Source of the DNA: Stenogyne calaminthoides
Lineage: Eukaryota; Streptophyta; Magnoliopsida; Lamiales; Lamiaceae
NCBI GenBank assembly: GCA_037126765.1
Contig: JBBCBC010000016.1
Location: 19,287,778-19,351,777 of the forward strand
Direction of reading: 5' to 3'
Length of the DNA: 64,000 nucleotides
Shown here: one piece after another, positions 27,001-41,504 of the stretch
How the letters are laid out: every line of letters begins with the position of its first letter
How positions within the stretch are numbered: position 1 is the stretch's first letter
Notes under the pieces: model-generated
What the model was told of the DNA's origin: nothing
What the model saw: the letters and a program-made list of their open reading frames with translations, nothing else
The model's database searches: none
Position numbers and translations under genes: made by a program

Positions 27001-30000
27001 AGGTATTAGTTGACTATTGTAATTCGGTATCATTAATGGAATGATTGTCTCTAAGTAAACACATCCAAAGGTATTAGTTGACTATTGTAATTGGTATCAC
27101 TAATGGAAGATGGTCTCTCGTAAACACATCCAAAGGTATTAGTTGACTATTGTAATTGGTATCACTAATGGAATGGTCTCTCGTAAACACATCCAAAGGT
27201 ATTAGTTAGTTGATTATTATAATCGGTATCACTAATGGAATGTGGTCTCTCGTAAACACATCCAAAAGGTATTAGTTGACTATTGTAATCGGTATCACTA
27301 ATGGTGGAATGGTCTCTCTTGTAAACACATCAAAAAAGGTATTAGTTGACTATTGTAATTGGTATCACTAATGGAAGATGGTCTCTCGTAAACACATCCA
27401 AAGGTATTAGTTGACTATTGTAATTGGTATCACTAATGGATATCCAAATGGTTCTAAATAAACACATCAAAAGGTATTAGTTGACTATTGTAATCGGTAT
27501 CACTAATGGAATGTTGTCTCTCGTAAAACACATCAAAAGGTATTAGTTGACTATTGTAATTGGTATCACTAATGGAAGATGGTCTCTAAGTAAACACATC
27601 AAAGGTATTAGTTGACTATTGTAATCGGTATCACTAATGGAATAGATGGTCTCTAAATAAACACATCCAAAGTATTATTAGTTGACTATTGTAATTGGTA
27701 TCACTAATGGAATGTAGATCTCTCGTAAACACATCCAAAAGGTATTAGTTGACTATTGTAATCGGTATCACTAATGGAAGATGGTCTCTAAAAAACATCC
27801 AAAGGTATTAGTTGACTATTGTAATTGGTATCACTAATGGAAGATGGTCTCTCGTAAACACATCCAAAGGTATTAGTTGACTATTGTAATCGGTATCACT
27901 AATGGAATAATGGGTCTCTCGTAAACACATCCAAAGGTATTAGTTGACTATTGTAATTGGTATCACTAATGGTAGATGGTCTCTCGTAAACACATCAAAG
28001 GTATTAGTTGACTATTGTAATTGGTATCACTAATGGTAGATGGTCTCTCGTAAACACATCAAATGTATTAGTTGACTATTGTAATCGGTATCACTAATGG
28101 AATGTGGTCTCTAAATAAACACATCCAAAGGTATTAGTTGACTATTGTAATTGGTATCACTAATGGAATGGTCTCTTTGTAAACACATCCAAAGGTATTA
28201 GTTGACTATTGTAATCGGTATCACTAATGGAAGATGGTCTCTCGTAAACACATCCAAAAGGTATTAGTTGACTATTGTAATTGGTATCACTAATGGAAGA
28301 TGGTCTCTAATAAACACATCAAAGGTATTAGTTGACTATTGTAATTGGTATCACAATAATGGAATATGGTCTCTCGTAAAACACATCAAAGGTATTAGTT
28401 GACTATTGTAATTGGTATCACTAATGGAAGATGGTCTCTCGTAAACACATCAAAGGTATTAGTTGGTATTGGTTCACTAATGGAATGGTCTCTTAAACAC
28501 ATCCAAATGTATTAGTCACTATTGTAATGGTATCACTAATGGAATAGATGGTCTCTCGTAAAACACATCCAAAGGTATTAGTTGACTATTGTAATTGGTA
28601 TCACTAATGGAAGATGGTCTCTTCGTAAACACATCCAAAGGTATTAGTTGACTATTGTAATTGGTATCACTAATGGAATGATGGATCTCTCGTAAACACA
28701 TCCAAAAGGTATTAGTTGACTATTGTAATTGGTATCACTAATGGAATGTTGTCTCTCGTAAACACATCCAAAGGGTATTAGTTGACTACTATTATAATTG
28801 GTATCACTAATGGAATGTGGTCTCTATAACTAAAAACACATCAAAGGTATTAGTTGACTATTGTAATCGGTATCACTAATGGAAGATGGTCTCGTAAAAC
28901 ACATCAAAAGGTATTAGTTGACTATTGTAATTGGTATCACTAATGGTAGATGGTCTCTCGTAAACACATCCAAAAGGTATTAGTTGACTATTTTAATCGG
29001 TATCACTAATGGAATATGGTCTCTAAATAAACACATCAAAAAGGTATTAGTTGACTATTTGTAATTGGTATCACTAATGGAAGATGGTCTCTCGTAAAAC
29101 ACATCAAAAGGTATTAGTTGATTATTGTAATTGGTATCACTAATGGTAGATGGTCTCTCGTAAACACATCAAAGGTATTAGTTGACTATTGTAATTGGTA
29201 TCATTAATGGAAGATGGTCTAAATGTAAACACATCCAAAGGTATTAGTTGACTATTTCATAATTGGTATCACTAATGGAAGATGGTCTCTAAATAAAACA
29301 CATCAAAAGGTATTAGTTGACTATTGTAATTGGTATCACTAATGGTAGATGGTCTCTGGTAAACACATCCAAAGATATTAGTTGACTATTATAATTGGTA
29401 TCACTAATGGTAGATGGTCTCTCGTAAACACATCCAAAGGTATTAGTTGACTATTGTAATTGGTATCACTAATGGTAGATGGTCTCTCGTAAACACATCC
29501 AAAGGTATTAGTTGACTATTGTAATTGGTATCACTAATGGTAGATGGTCTCTCGTAAACACATCAAAGGTATTAGTTGACTATTGTAATCGGTATCACTA
29601 ATGGAATGATGGTCTCTCGTAAACACATCCAAAAGGTATTAGTTGACTATTGTAATTGGTATCACTAATGGAGATGGTCTCTCTCTCTAAACACATCAAA
29701 GGTATTAGTTGACTATTGTAATCGGTATCACTAATGGAAGATGTCTCTCGTAAACACATCCAAAGGTATTAGTTGACTATTGTAATGGTATCACTAATGG
29801 AATGATGGTCTCTCGTAAACACATCCAAAGGTATTAGTTGACTATTGTAATTCGGTATCACTAATGGAATGTAGATGGTCTTTCGTAAACACATCAAAAG
29901 GTATTAGTTGACTATTGTAATCGGTATCACTAATGGAATGTCATCTCTCATAAACACATCCAAAGGTATTAGTTGACTATTTTAATTGGTATATCACTAA

Positions 30001-33000
30001 TGGAGATGGTTAATGTAAACACATCAAAAGGTATTAGTTGACTATTGTAATGCAATATCACTAATGGAGATGGTCTCTAAATAAACACATCAAAAGGTAT
30101 TAGTTGACTATTGTAATTGGTATCACTAATGGAAGATGGTCTCTCGTAAACACATCCAAAGGTATTAGTTGACTATTGTAATTGGTATCACTAATGGTAG
30201 ATGGTCTCTCATAAACACATCAAAGGTATTAGTTGACTATTGTAATTGGTATCACTAATGGAAGATGGATCTCTAAATAAACACATCCAAAGGTATTAGT
30301 TGACTATTTAATTGGTATCACTAATGGAAGATGGTCTCTCGTAAAACACATCCAAAGGTATTAGTTGATTATTGTAATTGGTATCACTAATGGAAGATGG
30401 TCTCTAAAAAAACACATCCAAAAGGTATTAGTTGATTATTGTAATTCGGTATCACTAATGGAAGATGGTCTCTCGTAAACACATCCAAGGTATTAGTTGA
30501 CTATTGTAATTGGTATCACTAATGGTAGATGGTCTCTCTATGGTAAACACATCCAAAGGTATTAGTTGACTATTGTAATTGGTATCACTAATGGAAGATG
30601 GTCTCTCGTAAACACATCAAAAGGTATTAGTTGACTATTGTAATTGGTATCACTAATGGTAGATGGTCTCTCGTAAAACACATCAAAAGGTATTAGTTGA
30701 CTATTGTAATCGGTATCACTAATGGAATATGGTCTCTCGTAAACACATCCAAAAGGTATTAGTTGACTATTGTAATTGGTATCACTAATGGAATAGATGG
30801 TCTAAATAAACACATCCAAAGGTATTAGTTGACTATTTGTAATTGGTATCACTAATGGAATGTGGTCTTTCATAAACACATCCAAAGTATTATTAGTTGA
30901 CTATTGTAATGGGTATCACTAATGGAATGTTGTCTCTCTCATAAACACATCAAAAGGTATTAGTTGACTATTGTAATTGGTATCACTAATGGAATGGTAA
31001 TGGAATGTTATATCTCATAAACACATCAAAAGGTATTAGTTGATTTATTATAATTATTAGATGGTTTACTATTGTAATGTCGGTATCACTAACACATCAA
31101 GGTATCCAAATGTATTAGTTATTATAATTCGGTATCACTAATGGAAATGTCTCTGTAAAACACATCAAAGGTATTAGTTGATCAAAGTATCACTAATTAG
31201 TTGTCAAAAAACATTATTAATTGGTATCGGTATCACTAATGGAAGATGGTCTCTCGTAAAACACATCCAAAAGGTATTAGTTGACTATTGTAATTGGTAT
31301 CACTAATGGAAGATGGTCTCTAAATAAACACATCCAAAGGTATTAGTTGACTATTGTAATTGGTATCACTAATGGAGATATCACTCTCTAGTAAACACAT
31401 CCAAAGGTATTAGTTGACTATTTTATTGTAATTGGTATCCTTTAATGGAAGATGGTCTCTCGTAAACACATCAAAAGGTATTAGTTGACTATTGTAATTG
31501 GTATCACTAATGGAAGATGGTCTCTCGTAAACACATCCAAAGGTATTAGTTGACTATTGTAATTGGTATCACTAATGGAATGGAATCTCTCGTAAACACA
31601 TCCAAAGGTATTAGTTGACTATTGTAATTGGTATCACTAATGGTAGATGGTCTCTCGTAAACACATCAAAGGTATTAGTTGACTATTGTAATTGGTATCC
31701 TTACTAATGGAATGATGTCTCTCGTAAACACATCAAAGGTATTAGTTGACTATTGTAATTGGTATCACTAATGGAATGGTCTCTCTTAAACACATCAAAA
31801 GGTATTAGTTGATTATTGTAATGGTATCACTAATGGTAGATGGTCTCTCATAAACACATCAAAGGTATTAGTTGACTATTTAATTGGTATCACTAATGGA
31901 ATATGGTCTCTCGTAAAACATCAAAGGTATTAGTTTATTTATTGTAATTGGTATCACTTAATGATGATGGTCTCTAATTATATAAACATAACATCCAAAG
32001 GTATTAGTTGACTATTGTAATTGGTATCACTAATGGAATGTCGTCTTTCGTAAACACATCAAAGGTATTAGTTGACTATTGTAATTGGTATCACTAATGG
32101 AATGATGTCTCTCTCGTAAACACATCAAAGGTATTAGTTGACTATTATAATTGGTATCATTAATGGTAGATGGTCTCTCGTAAACACATCCAAAGGTATT
32201 AGTTGACTATTGTAATCGGTATCACTAATGGAATGTCGTCTCTCGTAAACACATCCAAAGGTATTAGTTGATTATTGTAATTGGTATCACTAATGGTAGA
32301 TGGTCTCTCGTAAACACATCCAAAGGTATTAGTTGACTATTGTAATTGGTATTATTAATGGTTGGTCTCTAAAAACACATCCAAGGTATTGGTTGACTAT
32401 TGTAATCGGTATCACTAATGGAATATCGTCTCTCGTAAACACATCAAAATGTATTAGTTGACTATTGTAATTGGTATCACTCATGGTAGATGGTCTCTCG
32501 TAAACACATCCAAAGGTATTAGTTTATTATTGTAATCGGTATCACTAATGGAATGTCGTCTCTCGTAAACACATCCAAAGGTATTAGTTGACTATTGTAA
32601 TTGGTATCACTAATGGAATGGTCGTAAAAACACATCCAAAGGTATTAGTTGACTATTGTAATTGGTATCACTAATGGAATATGGTTTCTCGTAAACACAT
32701 CCAAAGGTATTAGTTGACTATTGTAATTGGTATCACTAATGGAATGTGGTCTCTCGTAAAAACACATCAAAGGTATTAGTTTGACTATTGTAATTGGTAT
32801 CACTAATGGAAAGATGGTCTCGTAAAAACACATCCAAAGGTATTAGTTGACTATTGTAATTGGTATCACTAATGGAATGATGTCTCTCGTAAACACATCC
32901 AAAGGTTTTAGTTGACTATTGTAATTGGTATCACTAATGGAATGTGGTCTCTCGTAAACACATATAAAATTATTAGTTGACTATTGTAATTGATATCACT

Positions 33001-36000
33001 AATGGTAGATGGTCTCTCGTAAACACATCCAAAGGTATTAGTTGACTATTGTAATCGGTATCACTAATGGAATGATGGTCTCTCGTAAACACATACAAAG
33101 GTATTAGTTGACTATTGTAATCGATATATAACTAATGGTAGATGGTCTCTCGTAAACACATCCAAATATATTAGTTGACTTTTGTAATCGGTATCACTAA
33201 TGGAAGATGTCGTTTCTTGTAAACACATCCAAAGGTATTAGTTGATTATTGTAATCGGTATCACTAATGGAATGTTGTCTCTCGTAAACACATCAAAGGT
33301 ATTAGTTGACTATTGTAATTGGTATCACTAATGGAAGATGGTCTCGTAAACACATCCAAATGTATTAGTTGACTATTGTAATTGGTATCACTAATGGTAG
33401 ATGGTCTCTCATAAACACATCCAAAATATTAGTTAGACTATTGTAATTGGTATATAACTAATGGAATGATGGTCTCTAAATAAATACATCAATGGTATTA
33501 GTTGACTATTGTAATTGGTATCACTAATGGAATGTGGTCTCTCATAAACACATCAAAATTTATTAGTTGACTATTGTAATTGGTATCACTAATGGAATGT
33601 GGTCTCTCGTAAACACATCCAAAGGTATTAGTTGACTATTGTAATTGGTATCACTAATGGAATAGATGTCTCTCGTAAACACATTAAAAGGTATTAGTTG
33701 ACTATTGTAATTGGTATCACTAATGATAGATGGTCTCTCGTAAACACATCCAAAGGTATTAGTTTAATATTGTAATCGGTATCACTAATGGAAGATGGTC
33801 TCTAAATGTAAACACATCCAAAGGTATTAGTTGACTATTGTAATTGGTATCACTAATGGAATAGATGGTCTCTCGTAAACACATCCAAAAGGTATTAGTT
33901 GACTATTATAATTGGTATCACTAATGGTAGATGGTCTCTCCTAAACACATCCAAAGGTATTAGTTGACTATTGTAATCGATATCACTAATGGAATGTCGT
34001 CTCTCGTAAACACATCCAAAGGTATTAGTTGACTATTGTAATTGGTATCACTAATGGAAGATTATCTCTCGTAAACTCATCCAAAGGTATTAGTTGACTA
34101 TTGTAATTGATATAACTAATGGTAGATGGTCTTTTCGTAAACACATCAAATGTATTAGTTGACTATTGTAATTGGTATCACTAATGGAATATGGTCTCTA
34201 AATAAACACATACAAAGGTATTAGTTGACTATTATAATCGGTATCACTAATGGAAAATGGTCTCTCGTAAACACATCAAATGTATTAGTTGACTATTATA
34301 ATTGGTATCACTAATGGAATGTCGTCTCTCGTAAACACATCCAAAGGTATTAGTTGACTATTGTAATTGGTATCACTAATGGAATATTGTCTCTCGTAAA
34401 CACATCAAATGTATTAGTTGACTATTGTAATTGGATATCACTAATGGTAGATGGTCTCGTAAACACATCCAAATGTATTAGTTGACTATTGTAATTCGGT
34501 ATCACTAATGGAAGATGGTCTCTCGTAAACACATCAAAAGGTATTAGTTGACTATTGTAATCGGTATCACTAATGGTAGATGGTCTCTCGTAAACACATC
34601 CAAAGGTATTAGTTGACTATTGTAATCGGTATCACTAATGGAATGTCGTCTCTCGTAAACACATCAAAGGTATTAGTTGACTATTGTAATTGATATAACT
34701 AATGGTAGATGATCTCTCGTAAACACATCCAAATGTATTAGTTGACTATTGTAATCGGTATCACTAATGGAATATGTTTCTCTAATAAACACATCCAAAG
34801 GTATTAGTTGACTATTGTAATTGGTATCACTAATGGAAGATGGTCTCTCGTAAACATATCCAAAGGTTTTAGTTGACTATTGTAATTGGTATCACTAATG
34901 GAATGTTGTCTCTCGTAAACACATACAAAAGGTATTAGTTGACTATTGTAATCGGTATCACTAATGGTAAATGGTCTCTCGTAAACACATCAAATGTATT
35001 AGTTGACTATTGTAATTCGGTATCACTAATGGAATGTGGTCTCTCGTAAACACATCCAAAAGGTATTAGTTGACTATTGTAATTGGTATCATTAATGGTA
35101 GATGGTCTCTCGTAAACAACATAAAAAGGTATTAGTTGACTATTGTAATCGGTATCACTAATGGAATGTAAATCTATCGTAAACACATCCAAAGGTATTA
35201 GTTGACTATTGTAATTGGTATCACTAATGGTAGATGGTCTCGTAAACACATCCAAAAGGTATTAGTTGACTATTGTAATCGGTATCACTAATGGAATGTA
35301 TGTCTCTCGTAAAACACATCCAAAAGGTATTAGTTACTTATTGTAATTGGTATCACTAATGGAAGATGGTCTAAAAAAACACATCCAAAAGGTATTAGTT
35401 TATTATTGTAATCGGTATCACTAATGGAATGGTCTCTAGTAAACACATCAAAGGTATTAGTTGACTATTGTAATTGGTATCACTAATGGAATGTGGTCTC
35501 TCGTAAACACATCCAAAGGTATTAGTTCAATATTCTAATTGGTATCACTAATGGTAGATGGTCTCTAAGTAAACACATCCAAAGGTATTAGTTGACTATT
35601 GTAATTGGTATCACTAATGGAATGTCATCTTTCATAAGCACATCAAAAAGGTATTAGTTGACTATTGTAATCGATATCACTAATGGAATGTTGTCTCTCG
35701 TAAACACATCAAAATGTATTAGTTGACTATTTTAATTGGTATCACTACTAATGGTAGATGGTCTCTCGTAAACACATCCAAAGGTATTAGTTGACTATTG
35801 TAATTGGTATCACTAATGGAATGTCGTCTCTAAATAAACACATCAAAAGATATTAGTTGACTATTGTAATTGGTATCACTAATGGTAGATGGTCTCTCGT
35901 AAACACATCCAAAGGTATTAGTTGACTATTGTAATCGGTATCACTAATGGTAGATGGTCTCTCGTAAACACATCCAAATGTATTAGTTGACTATTGTAAT

Positions 36001-37150
36001 CGGTATCACTAATGGAATGATGGTCTCTCGTAAACACATCTAAATGTATAAGTTGACTATATTAATTGGTATCACTAATGGTAGATGGTCTTTTCGTAAA
36101 CACATCAATGGTATTAGTTTATTATTGTAATTCGGTATCACTAATGGAATATTGTCTCTCGTAAACACATCCAAAGGTATTAGTTACTATTGTAATTCGG
36201 TATCACTAATGGAATGTGGTCTCTTCGTAAACACATCAAAAGGTATTAGTTGACTATTGTAATCGGTATCACTAATGGAATGATGTCTTTCATAAACAAA
36301 TCCAAAAGGTATTAGTTGTCTATTATAATCGGTATCACTAATGGAATGTCGTCTTTCATAAGAAAATCCAAAGGTATTAGTTGACTATTTTAATCAGTAT
36401 CACTAATGGAATGTTGTGTTTCATAAGCACATCAAAAGGTATTAGTTGACTATTGTAATTCTGTATCACTAACGGTAGATGGTCTCTCATAAACACATCC
36501 AAAGATACTAGTTGACTATTGTAATCGGTATCACTAATGGTAGATGGTCTCTCGTAAATACATCCAAATGTATTAGTTGACTTTTGTAATCAGTATTACT
36601 AATGGAATGCCGTCTCTCGTAAAACACATCCAAAGGTATTAGTTGATTATTGTATCGGTATCACTAATTTTAGATGGTCTTCAAAAACACATCCAAAGGT
36701 ATTAGTTTATTATTGTAATCGGTATCACTAATGGAATGTCGTCCCTCGTAAACACATCCAAAAGTATTAGTTGACTATTGTAATTCGGTATCACTAATGG
36801 AATGTGGTCTCTTGTAAACACATCCAAAGGTATTAGTTCAATATTCTAATTGGTATCACTAATGGTAGATGGTCTCTCGTAAACACATCCAAATGTATTA
36901 GTTGACTATTTTAATCGGTATCAGTAATGGAATATCTTCTTTCGTAAGCACATCCAAAGGTATTAGTTGAATATTTTAATCGGTATCACTAATGGAATAT
37001 GGTCTTTCGTAAACACATCCAAAAGGTATTAGTTGACTATTTTAATTGGTATCACTAATGGAAGATGGTCTTTTCATAAACACATCCAAAGGTATTAGTT
37101 GACTATTGTAATTCGGTATCACTAATGGAATGTTGTCTCGTAAACACATC
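27001..37150 (-). repeat. Indel-rich 65-bp satellite array, - orientation
   Basis: The monomer and orientation are the same as in the flanking arrays, but a large share of units carry 1-6-bp insertions or deletions. These concentrate at the CTCTCGTAAACACATCCAAA segment (CTCTAAATAAACACATC, CTCTAAAAAACACATCC, CACATCAAAGG) and at the GGAATG/GGTAGATG segment (GGAAGATGG is frequent). The clean A/B contrast is blurred and many units look like A/B mixtures. Around 31010-31250 the units are broken into partial motifs. Sharper alternation returns in places, for example 32160-32330 and 34550-34650. No gene is present. Confidence 0.92.
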
Positions 37151-38050
37151 AAAATGTATTTGATAGTTAGTTATTTGATGCAATTAAAATGGTGGTATCT
37201 CTCTAATGGAATATGGTAATTGACATTTCCATGGTATCACATAATGGAATATTAGTTAACTATCCCTTTAATTGGTATTGTGAGAACATAATGGTAATGG
37301 TCTAACTCTCTTTAAAACACATCAAAAGGTATTAGTTGACTATTGTAATTAGGTATCACTAATGGAATGTGGTCATTAGTAAACACATCAAAAAGGTATT
37401 AGTTGACTATTTTGTAATTGGTATCATTAATGGAATGATGGTCTCTCGTAAACACATCCAAAGGTATTAGTTGACTATTATAATTGGTATCACTAATGGA
37501 ATGATGGTCTCTAAAAAACACACATCAAAGGTATTAGTTGACTTGTAATTGGTATCACTAATGGAATGGTCTCTAAATAAAACACATCCAAAAATATTAG
37601 TTGACTATTTTAATTGGTTTTATCACTAATGGAATAGATGGTCTCTAAACAAAACACATCCAAAAGGTATTAGTTGACTATTGTAATTGGTATCACTAAT
37701 GGTAATGGAATCTCTCTTAAAACACATCCAAAAGTATTAGTTGTTATTGTAATTGGTATCACTAATGGAATGTAATGTCTCTAATAAACACATCAAAGGT
37801 ATTAGTTGACTATTGTAATTGGTATCACTAATGGTAGAATGGTAAACACATCAAAGTAAACACTATTATAATCGGTATCAATGGTATTAGTTGACTATTG
37901 TTGAATCGGTAGATATTAATGGATAGTTGATGATATCAAACACATGGAAGGTATTAAAACTATTGTAAACACATTTAATGGAATGTGTTAGTTGACTATT
38001 CCATTCTAATGGTATATAATGGAAATAGTCTCTCATAAACACATCGAAAT
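37151..38050 (-). repeat. Strongly degenerate satellite segment
   Basis: At 37155-37320 and 37845-38050 the 65-bp rhythm is lost. Pieces of the monomer (GGTATTAGTTGAC, CACTAATGG, AAACACATC) remain, but in shuffled spacing, with extra AT-rich sequence between them. Between these two stretches, units are recognisable but carry many indels. No open frame of note, no transposon ends and no target-site duplication are visible, so I read this as decayed or mis-assembled satellite rather than an insertion. Confidence 0.75.
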
Positions 38051-41000
38051 TATTAGTTGACCATTGTAATTGGTATGTCTAATTATAGATAGTCTCTCAT
38101 AAACACATCCAAAGGTATTAGTTGACTATTGTAATCGGTATCACAAATGGAATGTCGTCTTTCATAAGCACATCCAAAGGAATTAGTTGACTATTGTAAT
38201 AGGTATCACTAATGGAATGTTGTCTCTCGTAAACACATCAAAATGTATTAGTTGACTATTGTAATTGGTATCATTAGTGGTAGATGGTCTATCGTAAACA
38301 CATCCAAAGGTATTAGTGGACTATTGTAATCGGTATCACTAATGGAATGTCGTCTCTCTTAAACACATCCAAAAGGTATTAGTTGATTATTGTTGTAATT
38401 GGTATCACTAATGGTAGATGGTCTCTCGTAAACACATCGAAAAGGTATTAGTTGACTATTGTAATTGGTATTATTAATGGAGATTCTCTCTAAAAACACA
38501 TCCAAAGGTATTAGTTGGCTATTGTAATTGGTATCACTAATGGTAGATGGTCTCTCATAAACACATCCAAAGATATTATTTGACTATTGTAATTGGTATT
38601 ACTAATGGTTCGTAAATACATCCAATGGTATTAGTTGACTATTGTAATCGGTATCACTAATGGAATATCGTCTCTCTGGAAAAACTTCAAAATGTATTAG
38701 TTGACTATTGTAATTGGTATCACTAATGGTAGATGGCTCTAAATAAACACATCCAAAGGTATTAGTTTATTATTGTAATCGGTATAACTAATGGAATGTC
38801 ATCTCTCGTAAACACATCAAAAGGTATTAGTTGACTATTATAATTGGTATCACTAATGGAATGTCGTAAACACATCCAAAATGTATTGGTTGACTATTGT
38901 AATCGGTATCACTAATGGAATATCGTTTCTCGTAAACACATCCAAAGGTATTAGTTGACTATTGTAATTGGTATATCGCTAATGGAAATGGTCTCTAAAT
39001 AAACACATCCAAAGGTATTAGTTGACTATTGTAATCGATATCACTAATGAAATGTCGTCTCTACCGTAAACACATCCAAAGGTATTAGTTGACTATTGTA
39101 ATTCGGTATCACTAATGGAATGTTGTCTCTCAAAAACACATCCAAAAGGTTTTAGTTGACTATTGTAATTCGGTATCGCTAATGGAAAGTCGTCTCTCGT
39201 AAACACATATAAAATTATTAGTTGAGTATTGTAATCGATATCACTAATGGTAGATGGTCTCTCGTAAACATATCCAAATCTATTAGTTGACTATTGTAAT
39301 CGGTATCAAAAATGGAATGTGTTTCTAAATAAACACATACAAAGGTATTAGTTGAGTATTATAAATCGATATAACTAATGGTAGATGGTCTCTCGTAAAC
39401 ACATCCAAATATATTGGTTGACTTTTGTAATCGGTATCACTAGTGGAAAGTCGTTTCTTGTAAACACATCCAAATGTATTAGTTGATTATTGTAATCGGT
39501 ATCACTAATGGAATGTTGTATCTCGTAAACACATCTAAAAGGTATTAATTGACTATTGTAATCGGTATCACTAATCTTTAGATGGTTTCTCGTAAACACA
39601 TCCAAATGTATTAGTTGACTATTGTAATTAGTATCACTAATGGTAGATGGTCTCTCATAAACACATCCAAAGATATTAGTTGACTATTGTAATTGGTATT
39701 ACTAATGGTTCGTAAATACATCCAATGGTATTAGTTGACTATTGTAATCGGTATCACTAATGGAATGTCGTCTCTCATAAACACATCAAAATTTATTAGT
39801 TGACTATTGTAATTGGTATCACTAATGGAATGTCGTCTCCCGTAAACACATCCAAAGGTATTAGTTGACTATTGTAATTGGTATCACTAATGGAATACCG
39901 TCTCTCGTAAACACATTAAAAGGTATTAGTTAACTATTGTAATTGGTATCACTCATGATAGATGGTCTCTCGTAAACACATCCAAAGGTATTAGTTTATT
40001 ATTGTAATCGGTATCACTAATGGAATGTCGTCTCGGTAAACACATCCAAAGGTATTAGTTGACTATTGTAATTGGTATCACTAATGGAATATCGTCTCTC
40101 GTAAACACATCCAAATGTATTAGTTGAGTATTATAATTGATATTAGTAATGGTAGATGGTCTCTCATAAACACATCCAAAGGTATTAGTTGACTATTGTA
40201 ATCGATATCACTAATGGAATGTCGTCTCTCGTAAACACATCCAAAGGTATTAGTTGACTATTGTAATTCGGTATCACTAATGGAATGTTATCTCTCGTAA
40301 ACACATCCAAAGGTACTAGTTGACTATTGTAATCGATATAACTAATGGTAGATGGTCTCTCGTAAACACATCCAAATGTATTGGTTGACTAATGTAATTG
40401 GTATCACTAATGGAATATCGTCTCTCGTAAGCACATACAAAGGTATTAGTTGAGTATTGTAATCGATATCACTATTGGTAGATGGTCTGTCGTAAACACA
40501 TCCAAATGTATTAGTTGACTATTGTAATCGGTATCACTAATGGAATGTCGTCTCTCGTAAACACATCCAAAGGTATTAGTTGACTATTGTAATTGGTATC
40601 ACTAATGGAATATTGTCTCTCGTAAACACATCCAAATGTATTAGTTGAGTATTGTAATCGATATCACTAATGGTAGATGGTCTCTCGTAAACACATCCAA
40701 ATGTATTAGTTGACTATTGTAATCGGTATCACAAATGGAATGTCGTCTCTCGTAATCACATACAAATGTATTAGTTATTTATTATTGTAATCGGTATCAC
40801 TAATGGTAGATGGTCTCTCGTAAACACATCCAAATGTTTTAGTTGACTATTGTAATCGGTATCACAAATGGAATGTCGTCTCTCGTAAACACATACAAAG
40901 GTATTAGTTGAGTATTGTAATCTATATAACTAATGGTAGATGATCTCTCGTAAACACATCCTAATGTATTGGTTGACTATTGTAATCGGTATCACTAATG

Positions 41001-41504
41001 GAATATCGTTTCTCGTAAACACATCCAAAGGTAATAGTTGACTATTGTAATCGGTATCGCTAATGGAATGTCGTCTCTCGTAAACACATCAAAGGTTTTA
41101 GTTGACTATTGTAATTGGTATCACTAATGGAATGTTGTCTCTCGTATAACACATCAAAGGTATTAGTTGAATATTGTAATTGATATCACTAATGGTAAAT
41201 GGTCTCTCGTAAACACATCCAAATGTATTAGTTGACTATTGTAATTGGTGTCATTAATGGAATGTCGTCTCTCGTAACCACATCCAAAGGTATTAGTTGA
41301 CAATTGTAATCGGTAACATTAATGGTAGATGGTCTCTCGTAAACAATTCTAAAGGTATTAGTTGGCTATTGTAATCGGTATCACTAATGGAATGTCGTCT
41401 CTCGTAAACACATCCAAATGTATTAGTTGACCATTGTAATTTGTATCACTAATGGTAGATGGTCTCTCGTAAACACATCCAAATGTATTAGTTGACTATT
41501 GTAT
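38051..41504 (-). repeat. 65-bp satellite array, - orientation, left of virus fragment
   Basis: This is a regular - oriented array. A/B alternation is interrupted by 55-bp deleted units (near 38590 and 39690) and by B-like units with TATAACTAATGG. The stretch from about 38150 to 40000 is the partner of 58240-60029 (see that entry). From about 40090 to 41080 a recurring pattern of units with CGATATCACTAATGG and CATACAAAGG gives a local few-unit periodicity. The array stops within a monomer, at TTGACTATTGTAT, where the virus-derived sequence begins at 41505. No gene lies within it. Confidence 0.95.
38150..40005 (-). repeat. Segmental duplicate, left copy (partner 58240-60029)
   Basis: Rare markers occur in the same order in both copies: CCAAAGGAATTAG with TAATAGGTATC, TCATTAGTGGTAGATGG (38271 and 58367), CTATTAGTGGAC-type units, GATGGTTTCTCG (39581 and 59655), and TGGAATACCGTCTC (39891 and 59965). 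The offset is 20,096 bp at the start and 20,074 bp at the end, so about 22 bp of net indel separates the copies, most of it in the first half. Both copies are in - orientation. The right copy ends where the satellite ends at 60029, while this one continues as satellite. Confidence 0.8.
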
